A stretch of DNA of 12,727 bases from the NCBI GenBank assembly GCA_016870235.1, contig VGCB01000018.1, positions 1 through 12,727 of the forward strand, given 5' to 3'. The stretch is from Actinomycetota bacterium. GTDB taxonomy: Bacteria > Actinomycetota > Thermoleophilia > Gaiellales > Gaiellaceae. Shown in pieces: positions 1 to 7,556 of this stretch (the stretch's first letter is position 1; each line of letters begins with the position of its first letter). Position numbers and translations under genes: made by a program. The notes under the pieces were generated by a model. That model ran no database searches. It saw only the letters and a list, made by a program, of their open reading frames with translations, and was not told the origin of the DNA.

Positions 1-420
1 CGGGCCTTGGCGGCTCTCGACACCGCTGCCCGTGCGCTCGCGGCACGCGACCACTCCGAGGCGAGCTTGCGTCGGCGCCTGTCCGACCGTGGTGCCCGAC
101 CGCGCGACATCGACGGCGCCGTCGGCGTGCTCGCCCGGGCTGGGCTCCTCGACGACGAGCGTGCTGCAGCCGAGCGGGCCCGGGCGCTCGCAGTCCGTGG
201 CTACGGCGACGAGGCGATACGGGCCGACCTCGCCGCGCGCGGTTTCGGCGTCCCTGCGATCGAGGCGGCGCTCTCCCTGCTCGAGCCCGAGATCGCCCGG
301 GTGGCAGGCCTCGTCGAACGCCACGGCGCGAGCGCGAAGACGCTGGGAATGCTCGGCAGGCGGGGCTTCGCGGCGGAGCCGCTCGCGGATCTCGCCGACC
401 GCATTGCGGGCGAGGCGTGA
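1..420 (+). CDS. recX: RecX family recombination regulator, 5' end outside window
   Basis: RecX binds RecA filaments and modulates recombination and SOS induction in the cytoplasm. The sequence is a run of short three-helix repeats typical of the family. A first block with ALAARDHSEASLRRRL and GLLDDERAA is followed by a second with RGYGDEAIRADLAARGF, and a C-terminal LGMLGRRGF matches the last repeat. The frame is open to base 1. A TTG at base 7 could start a 137-residue protein, but that is short for RecX (about 150 or more), so the real start probably lies upstream. In many bacteria recX follows recA, so recA may sit just before this window; this is inference. The stop is TGA at 418-420 and a 259-base spacer separates it from rny. 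Family assignment is fairly sure; the start is not. Confidence 0.85.
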   Translation, partial: RALAALDTAARALAARDHSEASLRRRLSDRGARPRDIDGAVGVLARAGLLDDERAAAERARALAVRGYGDEAIRADLAARGFGVPAIEAALSLLEPEIARVAGLVERHGASAKTLGMLGRRGFAAEPLADLADRIAGEA

Positions 421-431
421 AGCGCGATAGC

Positions 432-569
432 ATGACAGTGCTTCATTCGTCTTTCACCTACACAGATGCTGTTCCGAACCCACTCGATCCTGTGAATCTC
501 TCGACCACTACCGAACGTCCGTCACCGGCAGCGACCGGCGCTGGATGTGAGGAGGACAGACCGGCCTAG
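432..569 (+). CDS. Doubtful 45-codon ORF in the recX-rny spacer
   Basis: An ATG at 432 opens a 45-residue frame ending at TAG 567-569 (begins MTVLHSSFTYTDAVPNP). No clear Shine-Dalgarno sequence precedes it. Only about half of its third codon positions are G or C, unlike the strongly GC-biased neighbours, and it has no recognisable domain, signal peptide or membrane segment. It is more likely part of the untranslated leader of rny than a gene. It is listed because it is the only sizeable plus-strand frame in this spacer. Confidence 0.1.
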   Translation: MTVLHSSFTYTDAVPNPLDPVNLSTTTERPSPAATGAGCEEDRPA

Positions 570-665
570 AGCCCAGCATCGCCGTGGTCAGGGACGCCCC
601 AGCGCGGGCGAACGCCGGATGTGAGCACCCACAACGGAAGGTTGCGGTCCACCGAAGCCCCTCGC

Positions 666-673
666 GGGAGGAG
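666..673 (+). promoter_or_regulatory. Shine-Dalgarno sequence that fixes a TTG start for rny
   Basis: GGGAGGAG lies 6 bases before TTG 680-682, in frame with RNase Y and immediately before its membrane segment. The same purines can pair with the CCTC at 660-663 in a short hairpin (660-671), which might lower initiation. The longer frame beginning at GTG 584 has no such site and would place 32 unlikely residues before the membrane anchor. Confidence 0.75.
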
Positions 674-679
674 CGGTCC

Positions 680-2212
680 TTGCTCACGGTCATTGCGGCA
701 GCAGCAGGTCTGATCGTCGGCACGCTGGTGACCGTCGCGTGGCTTCGGAACGCCAGCGAGTCCGGCCTCAAGCGCGCCGAGGAGGCGCGCGGCCGCCTCG
801 TCACCGATGCGGAGCGCGAGGCGGAGGCGATCCGCCGCGAGGCGCAGATCGAGGGGCGCGAGCAGTCGGTCAAGCTCCGGGCCGAGATCGAGCGGGAGGT
901 TCAGGACCGCCGTGTCGACATCGCGAAGGTCGAGGAGCGCCTCGGCCAGCGGGAGACCGAGGTCGACACCAAGGTGCTCGAGCTGACGCGACGGGAGCAG
1001 GGCGTCCACGACCGCGAGGTGCATCTGAAGCAGCTGCAGGAGGAGCTGAAGACGGTCAAGGACGATGCGCTTCGGGAGCTGCAGAAGATCGGCCAGATGA
1101 CCGCCGCCGAGGCGCGGCAGATGCTTCTGGATCGTTCCGAGGAGCTCGTCCGCCACGAGCTCGCGCGCAGCGTGCGACAGCAGGAGGAGCTGGCGCGCGC
1201 CGATGCCCGCCGGCGGGCGCGGGCGCTCGTCGCCGACGCGCTCCAGCGTGTCGCAGCGAGCCACACGGCAGAGACGACCGTCTCGGTGGTCGAGCTCGCC
1301 TCCGACGACATGAAGGGCCGGATCATCGGCCGCGAAGGTCGGAACATCCGCGCGCTCGAGCACCTCACGGGAGTCGACTTCATCATCGACGACACGCCGC
1401 ACGCGGTTGTCCTCTCCTCGTTCGACGGGCTCCGCCGCGAGGTCGCGAAGCTCACGCTCGAGAAGCTGATCGAGGACGGTCGGATCCATCCGGCGCGGAT
1501 CGAGGAGATGTACTACCAGTCGAAGGCGGAGCTCGACGAGCACGTCCAGCAGGCGGGCGAGCAGGCCGTGTTCGAGGCCAACTGCGGCCCGTTGCACGAG
1601 GAGCTCGTCAAGATCCTCGGCCGGCTCCGGTACCGGACGAGCTACGGCCAGAACGTCCTTCGGCACACGCTCGAGGTTGCCCACCTCGCCGGGATCATGG
1701 CCGCCGAGCTCGGGGCCGGCGTTCGGACTGCGAAGCGCGCCGCGCTGCTCCACGACATCGGCAAGGCGATGACGCACGAGGTGGAGGGCTCGCATGCGCT
1801 CGTCTCCGCGCAGCTCGCGCGCCGCTACGGCGAGTCCGACGGCGTCGTCCACGCGATCGAGGCCCACCACTACGAGGTGCAGCCTCAGACGGTCGAGGCT
1901 GTGCTCGTGATCGCCGCCGACGCGATCTCGGCTTCGCGTCCGGGCGCGCGGGGCGAGAACCTCGAGCACTACATCAAGCGCCTGGCGTCGCTCGAGGAGA
2001 TCGCGACGTCGAAGCAAGGCGTCGCGAAGGCGTACGCGTTGCAGGCGGGGCGAGAGATCCGCGTCATGGTCGAGCCGAGCGAGGTCGACGACGAGGGAGC
2101 CGCCCTCCTCTCGTTCGAGATCGCGCGCGAGATCGAGGATCAGCTCGAGTACCCAGGCCAGGTCAAGGTGATCGTGATCCGGGAGAGCCGCGCCGTCGAG
2201 GTCGCGAAGTGA
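680..2212 (+). CDS. rny: Ribonuclease Y (membrane-anchored endoribonuclease)
   Basis: RNase Y is an endoribonuclease that starts mRNA decay at the inner face of the membrane. With the TTG start at 680 the protein has 510 residues, close to the usual 520. Residues 2-21 form a hydrophobic anchor. Residues about 28-190 are charged and coiled-coil-like, rich in Glu, Arg and Gln. A KH RNA-binding domain follows with GRIIGREGRNIRALE near 213. The HD domain has HTLEVAH (329-335) and the metal-binding HDIGKA (His358, Asp359). The C-terminal part contains the conserved SASRPGARGE segment. A longer frame exists from GTG 584, but the perfect GGGAGGAG at 666-673 favours TTG. A small membrane-peptide gene follows 45 bases after the stop, probably in the same transcript. 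Confidence 0.95.
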   Translation: MLTVIAAAAGLIVGTLVTVAWLRNASESGLKRAEEARGRLVTDAEREAEAIRREAQIEGREQSVKLRAEIEREVQDRRVDIAKVEERLGQRETEVDTKVLELTRREQGVHDREVHLKQLQEELKTVKDDALRELQKIGQMTAAEARQMLLDRSEELVRHELARSVRQQEELARADARRRARALVADALQRVAASHTAETTVSVVELASDDMKGRIIGREGRNIRALEHLTGVDFIIDDTPHAVVLSSFDGLRREVAKLTLEKLIEDGRIHPARIEEMYYQSKAELDEHVQQAGEQAVFEANCGPLHEELVKILGRLRYRTSYGQNVLRHTLEVAHLAGIMAAELGAGVRTAKRAALLHDIGKAMTHEVEGSHALVSAQLARRYGESDGVVHAIEAHHYEVQPQTVEAVLVIAADAISASRPGARGENLEHYIKRLASLEEIATSKQGVAKAYALQAGREIRVMVEPSEVDDEGAALLSFEIAREIEDQLEYPGQVKVIVIRESRAVEVAK

Positions 2213-2257
2213 CGGAAGGACCGGACACGTGACGGAACGAAGGGTGAGGAAGGGCCT

Positions 2258-2350
2258 ATGAGCGAGTACGAGATCATCGGCACCGTGATCGGCATCGTCC
2301 TGTTCGGCCTGATCGGGCTCTGGGGCATCGCGGTCGGCCGCCACGAGTAG
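2258..2350 (+). CDS. Predicted 30-residue single-span membrane peptide
   Basis: An ATG at 2258 follows a purine-rich GAGGAAGGG (2246-2254), so it has a plausible ribosome binding site. The 30-residue product starts MSEYEIIGTV and ends VGRHE before TAG 2348-2350. Residues 6-26 are a continuous hydrophobic helix with glycines at 8, 12, 17, 20, 23 and 27, including two GxxxG spacings, a pattern that favours helix packing in membranes. The N-terminus is acidic and the C-terminus carries Arg and His, suggesting N-out/C-in by the positive-inside rule. I do not recognise the family. It follows rny closely on the same strand, so co-transcription with that membrane-bound RNase is likely; a functional link is speculation. 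Confidence 0.6.
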   Translation: MSEYEIIGTVIGIVLFGLIGLWGIAVGRHE

Positions 2351-2402
2351 CCTCGAAGGCTCGCTGCCGGGCGATCCGCGCCGGTCGCGGCGACGCGGCT
2401 CC

Positions 2403-2408
2403 TACAAT
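2403..2408 (+). promoter_or_regulatory. Putative -10 element for leaderless miaB
   Basis: TACAAT matches the TANNNT -10 consensus. It ends 2 bases before ATG 2411 and 8 bases before an in-frame GTG at 2417. No Shine-Dalgarno sequence is present before either codon, so transcription may begin at or near the GTG. The -35 region is not recognisable. Confidence 0.5.
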
Positions 2409-2410
2409 CC

Positions 2411-3739
2411 ATGGCCGTGCGCCGCTACCACGTCACCACGTTCGGCTGCCAGATGAACGCTCACGATTCCGAGCGGATCAAGGGCATGCTCGAGTCGCTC
2501 GGCCTGGGCGAGACCGGCGACCCCGACACGGCCGACGTGCTCGTCTTCAACACCTGCACGATCCGCGAGAAGCCGGACACGCGCCTGGCCGCGTACCTCG
2601 GGAACGCCGCGGCCCGGAAGCGCCGCCATCCGGACATGGTGGTCGCGGTCGGGGGCTGCTACGCCGAAGCGCAGCGCGAGCGCATCTTTGACCTCTACCC
2701 GTTCGTCGACGTCGCCTTCGGGCCCGGGTCGATCCCGCACCTCGGCGAGTGGATCGCGACCGGGGGCTACGCCGTCCCCCGCGGGCGGTTCGGCACCCAC
2801 GAGCACTTCGCGGCCGACCTGCCGGAGAGACGGGAACGCCGGTTCCAGGCGTGGGTGCAGGTGTCGATGGGCTGCAACTCCGTGTGCTCCTACTGCATCG
2901 TCCCGAGCGTGCGAGGGCGGGAGCAGTCCCGGCGCCCCGGTGAGATCGTCGCCGAGGTCGCAGCGCTCGCGCGTGACGGCGTCCGCGAGATCACGCTGCT
3001 CGGGCAGAACGTCAACTCCTGGGGGCGCGATCTCGCCCCCGACCTGCAGACGGAGTTCGGTGAGCTCCTCCGGGCGTGCGACGCGGTCGCGGGCATCGAG
3101 CGGATCCGGTTCACGAGCCCGCACCCGAAGGACTTCCGGCCGCCCGTGATCCGCGCGATGGCCGAATGTCCGAGCGTCTGCGAGCACGTCCACCTACCGC
3201 TCCAATCCGGCTCGGATCGGGTTCTGAAGCGGATGCGACGGACCTACTCGTCCGGGCGGTACCTGGAGCTCGTCGGTGAGCTGCGCACGGAGATCCCCGA
3301 CCTCGCGCTCGGGACCGACATCATCGTGGGCTTCCCCGGGGAGACGGAGAGGGATTTCGCGGAGACGCTTGAAGTCGTCGAGACCGTGCGCTTCGACTCC
3401 GCGTTCACGTTCGTCTACTCGCCGCGGGCCGGCACCGAGGCCGCCACGATGGACGATCAGGTGCCGGAGGACGTGATACGGGAGCGCATGGAGCGGCTCG
3501 TCGACGTCGTCCAGCGCATCGCCGCCGAACAGAACGCCGCCCGCGAAGGCGGGGTCGAGCAAGTGCTCGTGGAAGGGCCGAGCCGCACCGACCCGTCGCT
3601 CCTCCGCGGGCGCACGCGACGGAACACGACCGTCAACTTCGCGGGCGCATTCGAGCCGGGGACCCTCGTCGACGTGCGGATCACCGGGTCGACGTCGACG
3701 ACGCTCCGGGGCGACCAGCTCACGCTCGTCACCGCCTGA
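2411..3739 (+). CDS. miaB: tRNA-2-methylthio-N6-dimethylallyladenosine synthase (MiaB)
   Basis: MiaB is a radical-SAM methylthiotransferase that converts i6A37 of tRNA to ms2i6A37, decoding-loop chemistry that follows MiaA. The 442 residues match the usual length. The N-terminal methylthiotransferase domain has the three Cys for the auxiliary cluster: Cys13 (TFGCQMN), Cys49 (FNTCTIRE) and Cys83 (GGCYAE). The radical-SAM motif GCNSVCSYC supplies Cys155, Cys159 and Cys162. LPLQSGSDRVLKRMRR and DIIVGFPGET are typical of the core, and a TRAM RNA-binding domain fills roughly residues 378-440. The NCTIREK and SYCIVP signatures fit MiaB better than RimO or MtaB. The annotated start is ATG 2411; GTG 2417, just downstream of a TACAAT box, may be the real leaderless start. 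The stop overlaps the next gene by one base (TGATG). Confidence 0.95.
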   Translation: MAVRRYHVTTFGCQMNAHDSERIKGMLESLGLGETGDPDTADVLVFNTCTIREKPDTRLAAYLGNAAARKRRHPDMVVAVGGCYAEAQRERIFDLYPFVDVAFGPGSIPHLGEWIATGGYAVPRGRFGTHEHFAADLPERRERRFQAWVQVSMGCNSVCSYCIVPSVRGREQSRRPGEIVAEVAALARDGVREITLLGQNVNSWGRDLAPDLQTEFGELLRACDAVAGIERIRFTSPHPKDFRPPVIRAMAECPSVCEHVHLPLQSGSDRVLKRMRRTYSSGRYLELVGELRTEIPDLALGTDIIVGFPGETERDFAETLEVVETVRFDSAFTFVYSPRAGTEAATMDDQVPEDVIRERMERLVDVVQRIAAEQNAAREGGVEQVLVEGPSRTDPSLLRGRTRRNTTVNFAGAFEPGTLVDVRITGSTSTTLRGDQLTLVTA

Positions 3740-4737
3740 TGCGCGTCCTGATCACGGGCTCGAGCGGCCAGATCGGGACGAACCTGGCGATCCGCCTGCT
3801 CGCAGACGGGCACGAGGTGTTCGGCGTCGACAAGCGGGTGAACACCTGGACCGACGCGTTCCCGACGCTGCTCCAGGATCTCGCGGGCCAGTACGCCGCG
3901 TTCCGTGGCGGCGTCAACGGCGTCGAGTATCCGCCGATCGACCTCGTCGTGCATCTTGCCGCCCATGCGAAGGTGCACCAGCTCGTCCGCGAGCCGCACC
4001 GTGCGCTCGAGAACGCGGTGATGACGTTCAACGTGCTGGAGTACTGCCGCGGCATCGGCGTCCCGCTCGTCTTCTCCTCGACGCGTGAGGTCTACGGCGA
4101 CGTTCACCGCTTCGAGGGCTACGGGGAGGAGACAGCCGACTTCGCGTTCACGGAGAGCCCGTACTCGGCGTCGAAGATCGCGGGCGAGGCGCTCGTCTAC
4201 GCGTACGCACGCTGCTACGGGCTCCGGTATGTGGTGTTCCGCTTCTCGAACGTCTACGGCCGCTACGACAACGACCTCCGCCGGATGTCGCGGGTGATCC
4301 CTCGCTTCATCCACGAGATCTCGTCCGGCACGCCGATCACGATCTACGGCGGGAGCGACAAGGTGCTCGACTTCACCTACGTCGACGACTGCGTGGACGG
4401 GATCGCGAAGGGCGTCGTCGCGCTGCACGGCGGCGCCGTCGCCAACGAGACGATCAACCTGGCCTTCGGCGAGGGGAACACGCTCGTCCGGGCCGCGGAG
4501 CTGATCGGCGAGAAGCTGGGAGTCGTGCCCGAGATGACGCTCGCCTCGTCGCTCGTCGGCGAGGTGACCCGGTACGTTGCGGACATCCGAAAGGCCCGTG
4601 ACCTGATCGGCTGGGTCCCGCAGACGCCTCTCGCGGTCGGCGTGCCCCGTGCCGTCGAGTGGTTCCTGGAGCATCGAGCCCGCCATCCCGAGGAGAGCGG
4701 GGCTCTCGCGCCGGAGTCGGTCGAGACCGAGCACTGA
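3739..4737 (+). CDS. NAD-dependent epimerase/dehydratase, extended SDR family
   Basis: This 332-residue protein is an extended short-chain dehydrogenase/reductase of the kind that acts on nucleotide sugars. The Rossmann motif GSSGQIG is at residues 7-13, Asp31 at the end of the second strand favours NAD, and the catalytic set is Ser113/Ser114 plus Tyr142 and Lys146 (YSASK). HLAAHAKVHQ, FSNVYG and DFTYVDDCVDG are further family hallmarks. Its ATG overlaps the miaB stop as TGATG, so translation is probably coupled. The substrate cannot be read from sequence: UDP-glucose 4-epimerase-like, dTDP-glucose dehydratase-like and UDP-glucuronate decarboxylase-like enzymes all share these motifs. No glycosyltransferase or other sugar gene is nearby. 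The last 20 or so residues are a low-complexity acidic tail. Confidence 0.85.
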   Translation: MRVLITGSSGQIGTNLAIRLLADGHEVFGVDKRVNTWTDAFPTLLQDLAGQYAAFRGGVNGVEYPPIDLVVHLAAHAKVHQLVREPHRALENAVMTFNVLEYCRGIGVPLVFSSTREVYGDVHRFEGYGEETADFAFTESPYSASKIAGEALVYAYARCYGLRYVVFRFSNVYGRYDNDLRRMSRVIPRFIHEISSGTPITIYGGSDKVLDFTYVDDCVDGIAKGVVALHGGAVANETINLAFGEGNTLVRAAELIGEKLGVVPEMTLASSLVGEVTRYVADIRKARDLIGWVPQTPLAVGVPRAVEWFLEHRARHPEESGALAPESVETEH

Positions 4738-4860
4738 GCGCCGGCCGGGCGACGCCGGTGGTGAGGTGATCGCGGCGCGGTGCGGCGCCTCCCTCGGCGG
4801 CGGCCGCAGATTGCGGCAGATTCGGAGCGGGCTCCGGCACACACGCGGTGGTTTCGGCGT

Positions 4861-4866
4861 TACGCT
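4861..4866 (+). promoter_or_regulatory. Putative -10 element upstream of miaA
   Basis: TACGCT fits TANNNT and lies exactly 6 bases before GTG 4873-4875, the same spacing seen before dapF, dapE and hflX in this window. It would give a leaderless transcript starting at the small ORF 4873-4932 that leads into miaA. No -35 is evident. Two GCAGATT direct repeats 10 bases apart (4806-4812 and 4816-4822) lie about 40-55 bases upstream and could bind a regulator. Confidence 0.4.
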
Positions 4867-4872
4867 GGACGC

Positions 4873-4932
4873 GTGGGGTGGATGCCGGTGGCCCAGCGGA
4901 TGGGAGAGCGCCGCCGGCAGTCACCGCGGTGA
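4873..4932 (+). CDS. Putative leaderless 19-codon upstream ORF coupled to miaA
   Basis: GTG 4873 begins a frame of 19 codons (MGWMPVAQRMGERRRQSPR) ending at TGA 4930-4932. It starts 6 bases after the TACGCT box. Its stop overlaps GTG 4929-4931, which is in the miaA frame, as GTGA, and lies just before ATG 4935. The same GTGA junction joins hflX to dut and dut to the Nudix gene downstream. The peptide is basic, with no domain or membrane segment. A plausible role is to deliver ribosomes to the miaA start, which has no Shine-Dalgarno sequence of its own. It could also be a chance frame. Confidence 0.35.
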   Translation: MGWMPVAQRMGERRRQSPR

Positions 4933-4934
4933 AC

Positions 4935-5879
4935 ATGGGCGCAGATCGGACGATCACACCCGGCAGCCCGCTCGTCGTCGCGATCTTCGGGCCGACGGCG
5001 TCGGGGAAGTCCGCGGTTGCGGAGGCCGTTGCGGACGGGCTCGGAACGGAGGTCGTGTCGGCCGACGCGATGCAGGTCTACCGCGGACTGCCGCTCCTCA
5101 CGAACCAGCCGGAGCGGCCGACACGCCTGGTCGCGATCAGGGAGCTGGGTGAGGAGATGTCCGTCGGCGCGTACGCGCCGCTTGCGCACGCTGCGATCGA
5201 CGAGCTCGTGCGGGAGCGCGGCGTTGCCGTCGTCACGGGAGGCACCGGCCTCTATCTCCGCGCAGCGCTAGGTGAGCTTCGGGTGCCTCCCCCGGCCGCC
5301 GGCGGCGTCCGCGCCCGGATCGAAGCGGAGTACGACCGTGATCCTGCGGATGCCTACGCCCGTCTCCACCGTCTCGACGCCCGCGCCGCCGCCGCCGTCC
5401 ACGAGAACGATCGGCGGCGCGTCGTCCGAGCCCTCGAGCTCGCCGAGGCAGGAGCGACGCTCGTCTCCGACGACGACCGGCTGTGGAGCCGTCACATGCG
5501 CCTGCCGACGCTCCAGTTCGGGCTCGACGTCGCTCCGTCCACGCTCGAGCAGCGAATCCGCGATCGCACGCGGACGATGTTCGAGCGTGGCGTCGCTCGG
5601 GAGGTCGCCGGGGCGCTTGCGGCGCCCGTCTCGCGCACGGCTGCGAAGACGCTCGGACTCGCCGAGATCGCCGGCCTCTCTCCGCAGGAGGCCGAGGAGC
5701 GGATCGTGGTTCGGACCCGGAGGTACGCCGCCTACCAGCGCAAATGGATGCGGCGCATCCCGGACCTCGCGATCGTGGACGGGAACCGGCCGCCCGGGGA
5801 GGTTGCGAGCGCGATCGTCCGTGCGGTAGCCGCTGCCAGGTCTGCGCTCAGCCGTGGCGCCCTCGTCGTGAGCGGCTGA
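4935..5879 (+). CDS. miaA: tRNA dimethylallyltransferase (MiaA)
   Basis: MiaA transfers dimethylallyl from DMAPP to N6 of A37 in tRNAs reading UNN codons, producing the substrate of MiaB encoded upstream. From ATG 4935 the protein has 314 residues, a normal length. The P-loop GPTASGKS is at 19-26, the tRNA/DMAPP motif DAMQVYRG begins at 44, and GGTGLYLRAAL is at 102-112. NDRRRVVRALE and the C-terminal RTRRYAAYQRKWMRRIP are also typical. Longer frames open at ATG 4848 and GTG 4929. The 29 extra residues from 4848 precede the normal N-terminus and look unlike MiaA, while GTG 4929 remains a real alternative because it overlaps the upstream ORF stop as GTGA. dapF begins 22 bases after the stop. 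Confidence 0.93.
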   Translation: MGADRTITPGSPLVVAIFGPTASGKSAVAEAVADGLGTEVVSADAMQVYRGLPLLTNQPERPTRLVAIRELGEEMSVGAYAPLAHAAIDELVRERGVAVVTGGTGLYLRAALGELRVPPPAAGGVRARIEAEYDRDPADAYARLHRLDARAAAAVHENDRRRVVRALELAEAGATLVSDDDRLWSRHMRLPTLQFGLDVAPSTLEQRIRDRTRTMFERGVAREVAGALAAPVSRTAAKTLGLAEIAGLSPQEAEERIVVRTRRYAAYQRKWMRRIPDLAIVDGNRPPGEVASAIVRAVAAARSALSRGALVVSG

Positions 5880-5889
5880 CGGCACGGAG

Positions 5890-5895
5890 TACGAT
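5890..5895 (+). promoter_or_regulatory. Putative -10 element for leaderless dapF
   Basis: TACGAT lies in the 22-base gap after miaA and ends 6 bases before GTG 5902. There is no Shine-Dalgarno sequence between them. Transcription would begin at or very near the start codon, giving dapF its own leaderless mRNA in addition to read-through from miaA. Confidence 0.5.
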
Positions 5896-5901
5896 CGCTC
5901 G

Positions 5902-6672
5902 GTGCGGTTCTGGAAGTGGCATGGGCTGGGTAACGCGTACCTCGTCGTGGAGCGGCCCGATCGCGGTGCTCTCGAGCCGGCGCGTGTCCGGCGACTCTGC
6001 AACGTCGGTACCGGGATCGGATCGGACGGGGTGATCGAGGTCGTCGCCCGAACGTCCGCCGAGGCCGAGATCGTGATCTGGAATCCCGACGGCTCCGTCG
6101 CCGAGATGTCCGGGAACGGCGTGCGCATCGCGGCCCGTTGGCTCGCAATGCAGACAGGGGCACGCGAGGTGGTCGTCGTCACTGGGGGGCGGCGTGTCCA
6201 CGCGCGCATGCTCGAGGGTGGCGACGTCGAGACCGACATCGGCGAGGTGGAGATCGGCGCTCCCGAGACGATCGATCTCGGAGACGGGGAGGCGGTCGAG
6301 CTGACGCCGGTATCGGTCGGCAACCCGCACGCCGTGGTGCGCCGCGACGGGGCGACCCGGGGCGATCTCCTCCTGCTCGGCCCGAGGATCGAGACCCATC
6401 CGCGCTTTCCGAACCGCACGAACGTCCAGCTCGTGGAGCCGGTCGGGGCGAACGAGCTGCGCGTCCTCGTGTGGGAGCGCGGGGCGGGAGAGACGGCCTC
6501 CTCGGGCTCCTCCTCGACGGCTGCGGCCGCGGTCGCGGTCGCGCGCAGCTGGTGCGTCAGCCCCGTGACGGTGCACCTCCCGGGCGGCGACCTGGTCGTG
6601 ACGCTCGCCGGCTCCTTCGCAACGCTCCTCGGCCCCGCCGAGCAGATCTGCGAAGGCGTGACCGCGCTCTAG
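5902..6672 (+). CDS. dapF: Diaminopimelate epimerase homologue with both catalytic Cys replaced by Ser
   Basis: DapF normally interconverts LL- and meso-diaminopimelate using two cysteines as acid and base. This 256-residue protein has the fold signatures: HGLGNAY (8-13 region), IGSDGVI, NPDGS (61-65), GNPH (140-143), RTNVQ and ERGAGET (192-198). However, the first active-site loop reads EMSGNGVR, with Ser70 (TCC at 6109-6111) where the family has Cys. The second reads GETASSGSSS, with Ser201 (TCG at 6502-6504) in place of the second Cys. The usual Asp after GLGN is Ala12. The neighbouring strand carries dapD, dapC and dapE, so context still suggests the diaminopimelate pathway. Whether it epimerises is open. 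The start is GTG, likely leaderless from TACGAT at 5890. It converges on dapD. Confidence 0.85.
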   Translation: MRFWKWHGLGNAYLVVERPDRGALEPARVRRLCNVGTGIGSDGVIEVVARTSAEAEIVIWNPDGSVAEMSGNGVRIAARWLAMQTGAREVVVVTGGRRVHARMLEGGDVETDIGEVEIGAPETIDLGDGEAVELTPVSVGNPHAVVRRDGATRGDLLLLGPRIETHPRFPNRTNVQLVEPVGANELRVLVWERGAGETASSGSSSTAAAAVAVARSWCVSPVTVHLPGGDLVVTLAGSFATLLGPAEQICEGVTAL

Positions 6673-6683
6673 CGCCTCTCCGG

Positions 6684-6704
6684 CCGTCGCCGTCGCGGCG
6701 GCGG
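6684..6704. terminator. GC-rich hairpin between convergent dapF and dapD
   Basis: The 42-base gap between the two stop codons holds a 9-pair stem (6684-6692 with 6696-6704) around a 3-base TCG loop. One pair is T-G on the plus strand and becomes a mismatch on the minus-strand RNA. No T-tract follows on either side, so it is a candidate bidirectional terminator of the U-less type common in GC-rich genomes. Confidence 0.4.
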
Positions 6705-6714
6705 GCAGAGACGC

Positions 6715-7512
<798 letters not shown>

Positions 7513-7518
7513 GATCGG

Positions 7519-7524
7519 ATTCTG
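7519..7524 (-). promoter_or_regulatory. Putative -10 element for leaderless dapD
   Basis: Read on the minus strand, CAGAAT differs from TANNNT only in its first base and ends 6 bases before the GTG at 7512-7510. It lies in the 44-base gap after the SnoaL-like gene, so dapD could be transcribed independently of that gene. No ribosome binding site is visible. Confidence 0.35.
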
Positions 7525-7556
7525 CCCGCTTCGGCCGTCGGCTGCCGCGAGACCTG

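Noticed and set aside
432..464. ATGACA and TACACA as a promoter for rny
   Set aside because: The spacing is 21 bases and the -10 match is poor, so there is no adequate support.
584..679. N-terminal 32-codon extension of RNase Y from GTG 584
   Set aside because: RNase Y normally begins directly with its membrane helix, and GGGAGGAG at 666-673 is ideally placed for TTG 680.
566..2344. 592-residue open frame on the minus strand opposite rny
   Set aside because: It mirrors the coding frame of RNase Y, is a low-complexity Arg/Leu/Asp-rich product with no domain, and is an artefact of high GC in the third codon position.
4738..4760. Possible terminator hairpin after the epimerase gene
   Set aside because: CCGGC and GCCGG can pair around 8 bases, but the stem is short, there is no T-tract, and such matches are frequent by chance in GC-rich sequence.
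4848..4934. N-terminal 29-codon extension of MiaA
   Set aside because: It precedes the normal MiaA N-terminus, has no ribosome binding site, and overlaps the better-supported TACGCT-GTG arrangement.
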